Positions 43,403 to 52,731 of a stretch of DNA of 64,000 nucleotides are shown one piece after another. The translations under genes were made by a program, and so were the position numbers. The stretch comes from CAYTWW01 sp043801855 (lineage in GTDB: Archaea; Nanobdellota; Nanobdellia; Woesearchaeales; GW2011-AR15), in assembly GCA_043801855.1 (NCBI GenBank), contig JAZDLQ010000103.1:1-64000 (forward strand). Direction: 5' to 3'. The notes under the pieces are model-generated. The model saw only the letters and a list, made by a program, of their open reading frames with translations. It was not told where the DNA came from and searched no databases. Numbering within the stretch: position 1 is the first letter of the stretch; every line of letters starts with the position of its first letter.

Positions 43403-45244
43403 ATGTGCGGCATCTGCGGGTTTAATTTTTCTGATGAATTACTTATTAAGAAAATGATTGGAACACTTAAGCATAGAGGCCCAGACCAGGAAGGAATATT
43501 TTTGGATAATCAAGTATCACTTGGCCATACAAGGCTTTCCATTATTGACTTATCTGAAAATGGCCGACAACCTATGTCAAATGAAGATGGCACTATACAG
43601 ATTGTTTTTAATGGGGAAATATACAACTTTAATGAGATAAAAGAAAAACTTCATACAAAGCATAAGTACAAGAGCAATTCAGACACTGAAATTCTGCTTC
43701 ATTTGTATGAAGAAAAAGGAATTGAAATGCTTAATGAGCTTAACGGAATGTTCGCGTTTTGCATATATGATAAAAAAAAGAAAATCCTCTTTTGTGCAAG
43801 AGACAGATTTGGCAAAAAGCCTTTTTATTATTCCATTTATGATAAAACATTTGCTTTCGCATCAGAGATAAAGGCGCTTCTAAATTTAAAAAAATTTGAT
43901 GTTAATGAATCTTCAGTTAATGAATATTTTATGTACGGGTTTGTGCCTACTCAAAACTCTATTTTTAAGGATATCAATAGGCTGCCTGCGGGCAGCTATC
44001 TGACTTTTGACCTAAAAAACAACAGACTGCAAAATGGTATTTACTGGGATTATTCACAGTATAAATTGGGTACCAGCTCATTTGATGAATATAAAAATCA
44101 AGTAGAAAAAGAACTTATTGATTCAATTAGAAGAAGGCTTATATCTGATGTTCCGCTCGGAGTTTTTTTAAGCGGAGGAATTGACAGCAGCCTGGTTCTT
44201 GGCTGCCTAAGTAAAATTATGGACAGCAGAAAAATAAGCACGTTTAGCATAGGCTTTAAAGAGCCTGCATTTGATGAGTCTGCATTTTCAAGCACAATTG
44301 CAAAAAAATACAAAACAAACCATCATTTGCAGATTCTTAGTGCTGGTGATTGCTTAAAGGCTCTTCCTGAAATTATTGAGAAAATGGATGAGCCTATTTC
44401 AGACCCTTCGATTATGCCAACTTATCTGCTTTCAAATTATACTAGAAAAAAAGTGACTGTTGCTCTATCAGGAGACGGCGCTGATGAGCTTTTTGGCGGG
44501 TATCCTAAATATTTTATATCCAGATATTTGCAATATTACCGCTTCTTGCCAAACCAAATGAAAAGAGTAATTAAAAAAATACTATTATCTCTTCCGACAA
44601 GCCCTAATAACTGGCTGTTAAATTATAAAATAAAAAAAGGCGTAGAGTTTATTGATTACCCTTATTATATAAGAAGCAACCTTTGGGTTTCTAACTTTGG
44701 AATAACTGAATTAAGACGGCTTTTAAATAATTCAAGAAGCGAAGCGGAGTTGCTTTCTCCTGTTGAAAAATATCATAATTTCTACAAAAACAAGGATATT
44801 ATAAATGAACTGATGTATATCGATATCAAAATGATGCTCCAGGATATGTACTTAGTTAAAGTTGATCGGGCAAGCATGTTTAATTCCCTTGAAGTAAGAT
44901 CCCCTTTTTTGGATATTAATGTTGCAAAACTCTCTGCGCAGATGGAATCCATATACAAGGTTAAAGGAACAGCAACAAAATATATCCTAAAAGAAATTGC
45001 AAAAAAATATCTGCCAAAAGAATTAATATATCGGAAAAAGAGAGGATTTGGAGTTCCGTTGAATAAATGGATAAAAACAGAATTAAATAAAGAAATCAGA
45101 AAAACGATTAACCAAACTAACTTTAATTTAAATAAAAAATATGCGCTTGGCTTACTATCTGATATTGATAAAATAGATTCTTCCCAAAAAATATGGTCAA
45201 TTTATATATTCTTAAAATGGTATGAGAGATGGGCAAAAAACTAG
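43403..45244 (+). CDS. asnB: Asparagine synthase (glutamine-hydrolysing) family
   Basis: 613 residues, full length for AsnB. Catalytic Cys2 is at the start (MCGICGF) of an Ntn glutaminase domain, with LKHRGPDQEG, LGHTRLSIIDL and NGEIYN. The synthetase domain has the PPi loop LSGGIDSSL and LSGDGADELFGGYPKY. It makes an amide from glutamine nitrogen and ATP. In a glycan locus such enzymes often amidate a sugar acid or amino-acid decoration, not free aspartate, so the substrate here may be a glycan (inference). Start one base after the methyltransferase stop; end overlaps the next gene by 16 bases. Confidence 0.9.
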   Translation: MCGICGFNFSDELLIKKMIGTLKHRGPDQEGIFLDNQVSLGHTRLSIIDLSENGRQPMSNEDGTIQIVFNGEIYNFNEIKEKLHTKHKYKSNSDTEILLHLYEEKGIEMLNELNGMFAFCIYDKKKKILFCARDRFGKKPFYYSIYDKTFAFASEIKALLNLKKFDVNESSVNEYFMYGFVPTQNSIFKDINRLPAGSYLTFDLKNNRLQNGIYWDYSQYKLGTSSFDEYKNQVEKELIDSIRRRLISDVPLGVFLSGGIDSSLVLGCLSKIMDSRKISTFSIGFKEPAFDESAFSSTIAKKYKTNHHLQILSAGDCLKALPEIIEKMDEPISDPSIMPTYLLSNYTRKKVTVALSGDGADELFGGYPKYFISRYLQYYRFLPNQMKRVIKKILLSLPTSPNNWLLNYKIKKGVEFIDYPYYIRSNLWVSNFGITELRRLLNNSRSEAELLSPVEKYHNFYKNKDIINELMYIDIKMMLQDMYLVKVDRASMFNSLEVRSPFLDINVAKLSAQMESIYKVKGTATKYILKEIAKKYLPKELIYRKKRGFGVPLNKWIKTELNKEIRKTINQTNFNLNKKYALGLLSDIDKIDSSQKIWSIYIFLKWYERWAKN

Positions 45245-46158
45245 TTTCAATTATAATTCCTACTTATAATCGGGAAAAAGAAGTCCTTAATTGCCTAAAG
45301 AGCCTCTCTTTAATTGATTATCCCAATGTAGAAGTAATTGTAGTTGATAACGCGTCAGATGACAACACAGTAAGAGAAATAAAAAATAGATTTCCTAAAG
45401 CAAAAATCATCAGGCAGGCAAAGAATAATGGGGCAGTAGTTGCACGAAATATCGGCGCAAAGGAAGCATTAGGAGATTACATTCTCTTTTTGGACAGCGA
45501 CAATTATGTAAAAAAAGATTTTCTTTCTGAGTTAGTAAAACTGATGGAAACTGATAAAAACATTGGCTTTGCAGGCCCTAAAATGTATTTTTATCATGAT
45601 AAAAAAAGGATATGGTATGCGGGCGTCAAAATTAATCTGGCAACCAGCATTACAAAATATATTGGCTCTAATGAAATAGACGACGGCCAGTATGATAAAA
45701 TAAAAGAAGTTGAGCATATACCAAATTGCTGGCTTGTCCGTAAAAGCATAATTGATAAAATCGGCTTGATGGATGAGACATTTGTTATGACATATGGTGA
45801 GGCAGACTGGCCGATGCGTGCAAAAAAAGCAGGATATAAAGTGATGTTTTGCCCGTCATCAATTGTATATCATAACATAGAATTGCCTGGCAGCGCAAAA
45901 GGACTGAGGGGTGAGATTGGTTTTGATACCCCTTACAGGATTTACTATCTTGCCAGAAACAGGACTATATTTATGAGAAGATATGCAAAACAGGTTAATT
46001 TCATAGTATATATTGTAATTTTTCTACCAATAATTTCCCTTTGGTATATCTATAATTTTGCCAGGTACAAAAGAATGGACTTATTGGTCCCTTTCTTGAG
46101 AGGAGCTTTCGATGGGATATTTTATGGGCTCTTTATAAAAAAGGTGAGAGGGAAATGA
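45229..46158 (+). CDS. Glycosyltransferase family 2
   Basis: 309 residues. SIIIPTYNREKEVLNCLKSL, VVDNASDDNTVREI, NNGAVVARNIGAKEALGD, FLDSDNYVKKDF and MTYGEADWPMRAKKAGYKV follow the order of a rhamnosyl- or galactofuranosyltransferase-like GT2. A C-terminal hydrophobic segment (FIVYIVIFLPIISLWYIYNF) anchors it to the membrane. It overlaps asnB by 16 bases and the radical SAM gene by four. Confidence 0.88.
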   Translation: MGKKLVSIIIPTYNREKEVLNCLKSLSLIDYPNVEVIVVDNASDDNTVREIKNRFPKAKIIRQAKNNGAVVARNIGAKEALGDYILFLDSDNYVKKDFLSELVKLMETDKNIGFAGPKMYFYHDKKRIWYAGVKINLATSITKYIGSNEIDDGQYDKIKEVEHIPNCWLVRKSIIDKIGLMDETFVMTYGEADWPMRAKKAGYKVMFCPSSIVYHNIELPGSAKGLRGEIGFDTPYRIYYLARNRTIFMRRYAKQVNFIVYIVIFLPIISLWYIYNFARYKRMDLLVPFLRGAFDGIFYGLFIKKVRGK

Positions 46159-47642
46159 AGATATTGTTGCTTAATCCTGGATGGCTATTGAAAAAAGAAG
46201 ATGCAGATTTTTTCAGGATAAGCCAGCCTGACAGCCTTGGATATATCGCTGCTGCACTTAAAGAAGCCGGCCACAATGTAAGGCTGATTGATGCAGCATC
46301 AACAGGTTGGAAAGAATCCTGTTTTTCTGAAGGGAATGTTTATTTTGGCATGCATATAAAAAAAATAATTGAGGAAATAAGACTATTTTCTCCAAATTTA
46401 ATAGGTGTGCCGCTAATCTCAAGCTTCCTGAAAAACAACGGCTTTTTTGCATTGAGCAAGATTAAAAAAGCGTTCCCTGATATATTGACTGTTGTTGGAG
46501 GGGCTCATGCAACTGTTGCTGTAGAAGAATGCCTGCAAAAGGAATTTATTGACTTTGTGGTAATTGGGGAAGGAGAAAAAACAACACTTGAATTGGCTAA
46601 TGAATTAAGCGCAAAAAATCCTGAATTTGAAAAAATAGATGGGCTTGCTTTTAAGAGAAAAAATGGGATTGTCATTAATAAAAAAAGGGAGTTGATATCA
46701 AATCTAGATGCCTTGCCTTTCCCATCAAGAGAACTTTATCCAATGGATAATTATTTCATTGCTGCAAAAAAATTAATATCGACATTTGCACTTTCTACAT
46801 ATGGAAAAAAATGGGCTACAGTCATAACCAGCCGGGGCTGCCCTTATAATTGTATTTTTTGCTCAATCTATCTTAGCATGGGCAGGAAATGGAGGCCAAG
46901 AAGCCCAGAAAATGTGATTCTTGAGATTGAGCAGCTTATACAAGATTATGGCATAGAATATATTGCATTTTTAGATGACAATATGTCACTTGATAAGAGC
47001 AGAATGAAAAGGATATGTGAATTGATTATTTCCCGCAAGCTAAGAATAAAGTGGAGCACGCCTAATGGCCTGCGAGCAGACACATTGGATGAGAGCTTGT
47101 TGCGGCTGATGAAAAAGTCAGGATGTGAACGAATTGCTGTAGCTGCTGAGAGCGGAAGCCAGAGAGTTGTTGATCAGATAATAGGAAAAAATCTCCAGCT
47201 GACAGAGGTTGTAAGAGTTGTTTCGATGTGCAAGAAAATAGGATTAAAGGTTGATTGTTTTTTTGTTATGGGTTTAATTGGTGAGACAAAAAAAGATCTA
47301 GGAATGACTGTAGATTTTGCAAGGCATCTGCACAAGATTGGAGTGAGCGGCTTAAACATTGCGATTGCAACCCCTTTTCCAGGAACAGAGTTCTATAAGC
47401 AATGCATTGAAAAAAAATTAATATCAACGAATTTCGATAAGTTTACCATGTTTCGTGGGGATTTTTACATAGCCACAGAGGATTTCAGCGCTGAAGAGCT
47501 TAGGATGTACAAGAAGAGGGCAGATAAAATAATCTTTTTTCATAAGGATTACCTGCGGTTTCTAATATTATTGCTGCTTAATGACCCTTTAAAGTTTATC
47601 AGGTTCTTTATTAATCATATCAAAATGTTTTTAAAAACATGA
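46155..47642 (+). CDS. B12-binding-domain radical SAM enzyme
   Basis: 495 residues. N-terminal cobalamin-binding-like domain: SLGYIAAALKEAGHNVRLID, VVGGAHATVAVEE. The radical SAM cluster motif is CPYNCIFCS after TSRG. Core features FLDDNMSLDKSRM, AAESGSQRVVDQIIGKN and ATPFPGTEFYKQC follow. C-terminal helices end the protein. It is a homologue of the next gene and of bacterial enzymes such as HpnJ or BchE-type proteins; the reaction cannot be told. Genes overlap by four bases at its start. Confidence 0.85.
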   Translation: MKILLLNPGWLLKKEDADFFRISQPDSLGYIAAALKEAGHNVRLIDAASTGWKESCFSEGNVYFGMHIKKIIEEIRLFSPNLIGVPLISSFLKNNGFFALSKIKKAFPDILTVVGGAHATVAVEECLQKEFIDFVVIGEGEKTTLELANELSAKNPEFEKIDGLAFKRKNGIVINKKRELISNLDALPFPSRELYPMDNYFIAAKKLISTFALSTYGKKWATVITSRGCPYNCIFCSIYLSMGRKWRPRSPENVILEIEQLIQDYGIEYIAFLDDNMSLDKSRMKRICELIISRKLRIKWSTPNGLRADTLDESLLRLMKKSGCERIAVAAESGSQRVVDQIIGKNLQLTEVVRVVSMCKKIGLKVDCFFVMGLIGETKKDLGMTVDFARHLHKIGVSGLNIAIATPFPGTEFYKQCIEKKLISTNFDKFTMFRGDFYIATEDFSAEELRMYKKRADKIIFFHKDYLRFLILLLLNDPLKFIRFFINHIKMFLKT

Positions 47643-47688
47643 AAGATTTAATAAGGTTCAGTCAAGTTATCTAAAAATTTAAAAAAAA

Positions 47689-49134
47689 ATGAAAATTCTG
47701 TTCGTAATTCCATGGATGAAATCGCTCTTTGGAGATGAAAGAACTCCTCCAGGCCACCCTCATCTGGGAATTGCATATCTATCAGCAGTCCTAAAGCAAG
47801 AGGGGCATAATGTTCGTGTTTTTGATCAGGGGATTGAAAAGGATGATTCAAAATTATACTCTCTTATTGAGGATTTTAAGCCGAATATAATTGGTATTAC
47901 TGCATTTAGCTATTGCATGAAATTTGTGAAAGAGCTGATTAATGAGATAAAAAAAAAATCAAAAGCCCCAATTGTGATAGGCGGCCCCCACGTGGCTGCT
48001 CTGCATTCAGAAATTTTACAAAAGACAAAAGCTGATTTTGCAATAAAAGGCGAGGCTGAAAATTCATTTATTGGTTTTCTGAATAATCTTCCATCCGGAG
48101 ATTTTGCAAAAGCTGATGGCCTGATATGGAAGAAGCCAAATGGCGAAATAATAGAGAATAAAGATGCAGCTTATATAAAAGATCTGGATTCTATTCCTTT
48201 CCCTGATTTTGCAGTCTTTGATTTCAAAAGATATAATTATTACCAGAACAAAACAATACCTCTTCTTACATCAAGAGGATGCCCTTATGGATGCAATTAC
48301 TGTTCAGTTCGGCTTTCAATGGGCAGGGGATTTAGGCCAAGGAGCGCTGATAATGTCATCTCAGAGATAACGCTCTGGTATAATAGAGGATTCACCAATT
48401 TTGAATTCAATGATGATTGCTTTTCATTAGATCTTGGCAGGGCAAAACTTATCTGCAGGAAAATACTTGAGAGCAAGATTAAAATTACATGGCAGCTTTA
48501 TAATGGAATAAGGGTCGATAGGGTTGATTATGAATTGCTATTGCTTATGAAAAAAGCAGGCTGCATATTCATTTCATACGGAAGCGAGTCAGGTGTACAG
48601 GATATAATTAATAAAATCGGAAAGGGAATCAGGCTTGAGCAGGTTGAACAAGCAGTCAATCTGACAAACAAGGCAGGGATTAAGAATTCTGTAAATTTTA
48701 TAATTGGCCATCCAGGAGAAACCTATAGCCTTGCGTTAAAATCAATTCGGTTTGCCTCAAAATTAAGGACTGGCTTTGTTAATTTTTATAATGTCATTCC
48801 TTATCCAGGAACTACGCTTTGGGATTGGATTGAGAAAAACGGAAAATGGCTTTACCCAAAGGATTACATACTGGAGAATGTAGGAAGCCGTGATTTAACG
48901 CCAGTATTTGAGACAAATGAGTTTAGAAGAAATGATAGGATTAAGGCGCTTAAACTTGGATTTGCATTGTATGAAAAAACAATCATGAAATTCAGGCTTG
49001 GTGGATTTGTCGGAACATCTGCTTATTATTTTACAAGGGTGCCGTTTGTCTTTCGGGCAGCAAGATACATTGCACTTGAAAATAAATTTGGAAATTTAGT
49101 TTATAATATAATGACCGGAAAGTCCAGAAAGTGA
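47689..49134 (+). CDS. B12-binding-domain radical SAM enzyme
   Basis: 481 residues. The N-terminal domain shows GHPHLGIAYLSAVLKQEGHN and VIGGPHVAALHSE, as in cobalamin-dependent radical SAM enzymes. Cluster motif CPYGCNYCS follows LTSRG; then FNDDCFSLDLGRAK, SYGSESGVQDIINKIGKG and NVIPYPGTTLWDW. The whole is colinear with the 46155 protein, so the two are likely duplicated and specialised for successive steps on one substrate (inference). There is a 46-base gap before it, the largest in this part of the operon. Confidence 0.85.
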   Translation: MKILFVIPWMKSLFGDERTPPGHPHLGIAYLSAVLKQEGHNVRVFDQGIEKDDSKLYSLIEDFKPNIIGITAFSYCMKFVKELINEIKKKSKAPIVIGGPHVAALHSEILQKTKADFAIKGEAENSFIGFLNNLPSGDFAKADGLIWKKPNGEIIENKDAAYIKDLDSIPFPDFAVFDFKRYNYYQNKTIPLLTSRGCPYGCNYCSVRLSMGRGFRPRSADNVISEITLWYNRGFTNFEFNDDCFSLDLGRAKLICRKILESKIKITWQLYNGIRVDRVDYELLLLMKKAGCIFISYGSESGVQDIINKIGKGIRLEQVEQAVNLTNKAGIKNSVNFIIGHPGETYSLALKSIRFASKLRTGFVNFYNVIPYPGTTLWDWIEKNGKWLYPKDYILENVGSRDLTPVFETNEFRRNDRIKALKLGFALYEKTIMKFRLGGFVGTSAYYFTRVPFVFRAARYIALENKFGNLVYNIMTGKSRK

Positions 49135-49143
49135 GTTGCGTTA

Positions 49144-51090
49144 ATGGAATACAGTAAATTTAATGATATAATTACTCAGATAAGAAAAGTAGTTCACAAT
49201 AAAAATAAAAGTCCAAATAAGTGGTGTTATTTAACTAGCATAGAATACATGGTTGAATCCCGCATATACCTTAATAGTATGCATAATGATTTATTAAAAG
49301 TAAAAAATTACCTCAAAGAAGGCGACCATATTCTTGACTTTGGAACAGGCAGCGGGATTTTTGCGATGCTGCTTTCAAAATATAATGTATCAGTTGATGC
49401 TATTGATACAATTGAAAACAAAAGCCAGTCTGATCCCAATTTTAATGATACAAAGATAAAGCAAAAGGAGATATGGCAAGAATTCAAAAAAAAATTCAAT
49501 GTTGACTTTAGGCATTATGACGGAAAAAAGCTTCCATTTCCAGACAACTGCTTTGATGTAATTACAACATATGCAGTAATTGAACATATAACAAAATCAG
49601 ACCTTAAAATAGTAATGCCTGAATTACAAAGAGTTCTTAAGCCCGACGGACTTTTGTTTGTTTTTAAGCTCCCAAGAAAGTTTGCTTATATTGAATATGT
49701 GGCAAAACTATTAAATCTGGGCGGACATGAGGATTTATACGGAGATAGGCATTCAAAATTATTTTTTAAAGAACATGGTTTTACGACTTTAGAATATTGG
49801 AAATCTGTTCTTTTCTTTGAATATCCCGGCAAGATTACTAATAAGCTCTATTGGATTTTTATTAATCTTGAGAAAATATTTAACAGAACTCCTCTGATGC
49901 TGTTTTCGCATGATAACAATTTTGTGCTCAGAAAATCAAGCCAACCAGAAAACGCTGAGGTTTTGATGATTGCTCCAACTTTTCTTCCTGTTGTTGGGGG
50001 AAGTGAAACTCATATAAATGACCTTGTGAATTTTCTTTCAAAAAAAAATATTTATGTTAATTTAATAGCCTGCACGTATAACAAAAAGGAAACTCCATAT
50101 GTTGAAAAGCACAAGAACCATCAAATAATAAGAATTAAATGCTTAGCTCCCTGGATGAATGAATTGTTTAAGTTATCTTCTGTGTCCTATTTTATTTTGA
50201 TTGCTCCTATTCAGATTTTATTTTCAGTTTTTTTTATGGCAAAACACCATAAGAGAATTAAATTTGTCCATGTGCATGCTTTTACAGCAGGATTTTGCGG
50301 GATAATTCTGAAAATTTTGTTTCCAAAAAAAAGATATGCGCTTAGTGTCCATGGCATTTATTTTAGCAAAAATCCAAAACATCTAAGGTATAATAAGTAT
50401 GCGGGCTATATTCGGTTCATAAGCAGTTTCTATGACAGAATATTTGCTATTGGCAAAAGATCAGCAGCTGAACTTGCTGAAATAGGAATTGACATGAAAA
50501 AAATCATCAGATATAGGTATTGGGTTGATGAAGGCATATTTAAACCAGTTCGAGTTGAGAAGAAAAAAAGATTGCAAGTCCTCTTTGTAGGAAGGCTTAT
50601 CCACGCTAAAGGAGTTGATATACTGCTTGAAGCAGCTAAAAAAATGAAAGATATTGATTTTTTATTTGCGGGTGAAGGAGACCTTACAGAACAAATTAGT
50701 TCTGCCCTAAAAAAATACAATAATATTAAGCTTCTTGGCAGGTTAAATCAAGAGGAGCTGCCTTTTTATTATTCTTCGTCGGATTTAACTATTCTTCTAT
50801 CACAAAATGATGGTGAGGGACTGCCGCGAGTGCTTATTGAATCATTATTTTGTGGAACTCCTGTTATAGGCACTGACTGCGGCGGGACTAAAGAGCTAAT
50901 AAGCTCAGATGTGGGGTTTATTGTCAAGCGAGATATAGATAGCTTAATAAGATGCCTTGAAACGTACAAAAATAATTTAAGCTTACAAAAAAAATTAAAG
51001 GCTAATGCAAGGAAATATGCACAAGAAAATTTTTCAATCAATGAAGCAGGAGTATTTATTGAATGGTACAAAAATCAAAACAAAAATTAA
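49144..51090 (+). CDS. Methyltransferase-glycosyltransferase (GT4) fusion
   Basis: 648 residues. The N-terminal ~270 residues are a class I SAM methyltransferase (ILDFGTGSGIFAMLLSKY, YDGKKLPFPDNCFDVI, VLKPDGLLFVFKLPRK). From about residue 278 a GT-B glycosyltransferase of family 4 begins: APTFLPVVGGSETHINDLV, SVHGIYFSK, VLFVGRLIHAKGVDILLEA, AGEGDLTEQI, and the nucleotide-sugar-binding DGEGLPRVLIESLFCGTPVI. Both halves look complete. One polypeptide could therefore add a sugar and methylate it or its neighbour. No frameshift or recent fusion scar is visible. Confidence 0.88.
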   Translation: MEYSKFNDIITQIRKVVHNKNKSPNKWCYLTSIEYMVESRIYLNSMHNDLLKVKNYLKEGDHILDFGTGSGIFAMLLSKYNVSVDAIDTIENKSQSDPNFNDTKIKQKEIWQEFKKKFNVDFRHYDGKKLPFPDNCFDVITTYAVIEHITKSDLKIVMPELQRVLKPDGLLFVFKLPRKFAYIEYVAKLLNLGGHEDLYGDRHSKLFFKEHGFTTLEYWKSVLFFEYPGKITNKLYWIFINLEKIFNRTPLMLFSHDNNFVLRKSSQPENAEVLMIAPTFLPVVGGSETHINDLVNFLSKKNIYVNLIACTYNKKETPYVEKHKNHQIIRIKCLAPWMNELFKLSSVSYFILIAPIQILFSVFFMAKHHKRIKFVHVHAFTAGFCGIILKILFPKKRYALSVHGIYFSKNPKHLRYNKYAGYIRFISSFYDRIFAIGKRSAAELAEIGIDMKKIIRYRYWVDEGIFKPVRVEKKKRLQVLFVGRLIHAKGVDILLEAAKKMKDIDFLFAGEGDLTEQISSALKKYNNIKLLGRLNQEELPFYYSSSDLTILLSQNDGEGLPRVLIESLFCGTPVIGTDCGGTKELISSDVGFIVKRDIDSLIRCLETYKNNLSLQKKLKANARKYAQENFSINEAGVFIEWYKNQNKN

Positions 51091-51614
51091 ATTTGGGATG
51101 CGGGCAAAAAAAGCTTAAAGGATATATCAATGTAGATTTCAATCCAGAAACTAGCCCGGATATAATTCATGATCTTAATAATTTTCCGTATCCTTTCAAA
51201 GACAATTCCTTTAAAGAAATATTACTAGACCATGTGCTTGAGCATCTTAATGATCCTATAAAAGTAATAATCGAGCTTAACAGGATATCGAACCATGATG
51301 GATTAATAATTGTAAAATCTCCTCATTTTTCATGCAACTGGCTGCATCCTGGCCACAAAAGTGCAATAAGCTCGATGCTTTTTTCGTATTTTGAGCACAA
51401 GGGAAGTGATTATTATGGCCAATGCAAATTTAATGTTCTTAGTATCAAGCTTAAATGGATGCGTAACCCCAAATTAAGAAATTTTATTGTAAGAGGAATT
51501 AATGCAGCAATAAATTATTTAGCAAACCTAAATATTGGATTTTGCCAAAGGGTTTGGTGCTACTGGGTTGGCGGGTTTGAAGAAATTGAGTTTCGTGTGA
51601 ATGTAAAAAAATGA
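51063..51614 (+). CDS. Small SAM methyltransferase-like protein
   Basis: 183 residues. KLNLGCGQKKLKGYINVDFN, DIIHDLNNFPYPFKDNSFKE and LLDHVLEHLNDPIKVI are a compact version of the glycan-locus Methyltransf_11/DUF4942-like fold; a HPGHKSAISS and FEHKG region follows. It starts 28 bases inside the fusion gene and its end overlaps the next gene by four bases. It likely acts on the same glycan. Confidence 0.8.
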   Translation: MVQKSKQKLNLGCGQKKLKGYINVDFNPETSPDIIHDLNNFPYPFKDNSFKEILLDHVLEHLNDPIKVIIELNRISNHDGLIIVKSPHFSCNWLHPGHKSAISSMLFSYFEHKGSDYYGQCKFNVLSIKLKWMRNPKLRNFIVRGINAAINYLANLNIGFCQRVWCYWVGGFEEIEFRVNVKK

Positions 51615-52708
51615 AGAAAATATCAGATTCAATTGTATTGAATCCAAAGAATGCAATAAGGATATTCAATTCAGGAGTTTCATGCCTTATTCAAGGCCAA
51701 AAATCAGGCCTGCCGCTGCGGCTTCAGGTAGAGCTATCAGGCAAGTGCAACCTGGCATGTGAAATGTGCCCGCATTCTTATCTTGATAAAAAAAATAAGA
51801 CTTCAGGATTCATTTCCTTTGAGACATACAAAAAATTATTTGAGCAGATAAATCCCCTTCTTGTTGATTTTACTGGCCAGGGAGAAGCTATGCTAAATCC
51901 TGAGATATACAAGATTGCAGATTATACGAATAAGAAAGGTGTACGGTTCGGATTTAACTCAAATTTCACTCTGCTTGGAAAAGAAAATTTCTACAGGCTT
52001 TATAAAACTGGAATTTGTTATCTGGGACTTTCTTTGGACAGCATAAACAAGAAAACCTATGAGAAAATTAGAATAGGGGCTAGTTTTGATAAAGTAATTT
52101 CAAATTTTAAGGCAGCATTAAAAATAGATGTTCGCAAAATATTGACCATCGGAACAGTTATAACTGATTTAAATATTGATGAACTTGAGGACATTATTCT
52201 TTATTGCAGAAAGAATTTTCCAGGAGTTCCTTTTGTTTTTTCTCCGCCTCTTTCTTATGGCCTTGAGGTGATGGAATCATATTTTAAGGAAAAAGAGATT
52301 TTTACTGCCAAAAAAAGATATTTTATTTCAAAGATTAGTAAAGTGAAGCAACTTGCGTCAAAATTAAATCTAAAAGATACTGCTGTTTCTTTGGCAGACA
52401 GCCGTGATTATTTTTCATCTGATCGTACCTTAAATACAGATAAAGCCTGCTATATGCCATATCTGAACCTCATGGCGTTTAGCAATGGCAATGTCTACCC
52501 TTGCTGCTACATGCCTTTTAACAAGAATCCGTTTGGCAATGTATTTTATGAAAATTTTAGTGATATTTGGAATAACAAAAAATTTTTTGCGTTCAGGAAA
52601 GCGCTTAAGGCCAATAGGAAATCAATTAGAGAATGTTCACTTTGCAGGTTTACCTCAAGCCAAGCAAAATATCTCTTGCCTGTTAGAAGGATGCTTTTCT
52701 TGAAGTAA
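51611..52708 (+). CDS. Radical SAM/SPASM-type enzyme
   Basis: 365 residues. Cluster motif CNLACEMCPHS follows VELSGK, then VDFTGQGEAMLNPEIYK, SLDSINKKTYEKIRIGASF. The C-terminal region carries CYMPYLNLMAFSNGNVYPCCYMPF and CSLCRF, the auxiliary-cluster Cys pattern of SPASM or twitch proteins. No cobalamin domain. This is the last gene of the forward glycan operon; it converges with the giant membrane protein gene 23 bases away. Substrate unknown. Confidence 0.85.
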   Translation: MKKISDSIVLNPKNAIRIFNSGVSCLIQGQKSGLPLRLQVELSGKCNLACEMCPHSYLDKKNKTSGFISFETYKKLFEQINPLLVDFTGQGEAMLNPEIYKIADYTNKKGVRFGFNSNFTLLGKENFYRLYKTGICYLGLSLDSINKKTYEKIRIGASFDKVISNFKAALKIDVRKILTIGTVITDLNIDELEDIILYCRKNFPGVPFVFSPPLSYGLEVMESYFKEKEIFTAKKRYFISKISKVKQLASKLNLKDTAVSLADSRDYFSSDRTLNTDKACYMPYLNLMAFSNGNVYPCCYMPFNKNPFGNVFYENFSDIWNNKKFFAFRKALKANRKSIRECSLCRFTSSQAKYLLPVRRMLFLK

Positions 52709-52731
52709 TGGCGTAAATAATTCTTTAGGAT

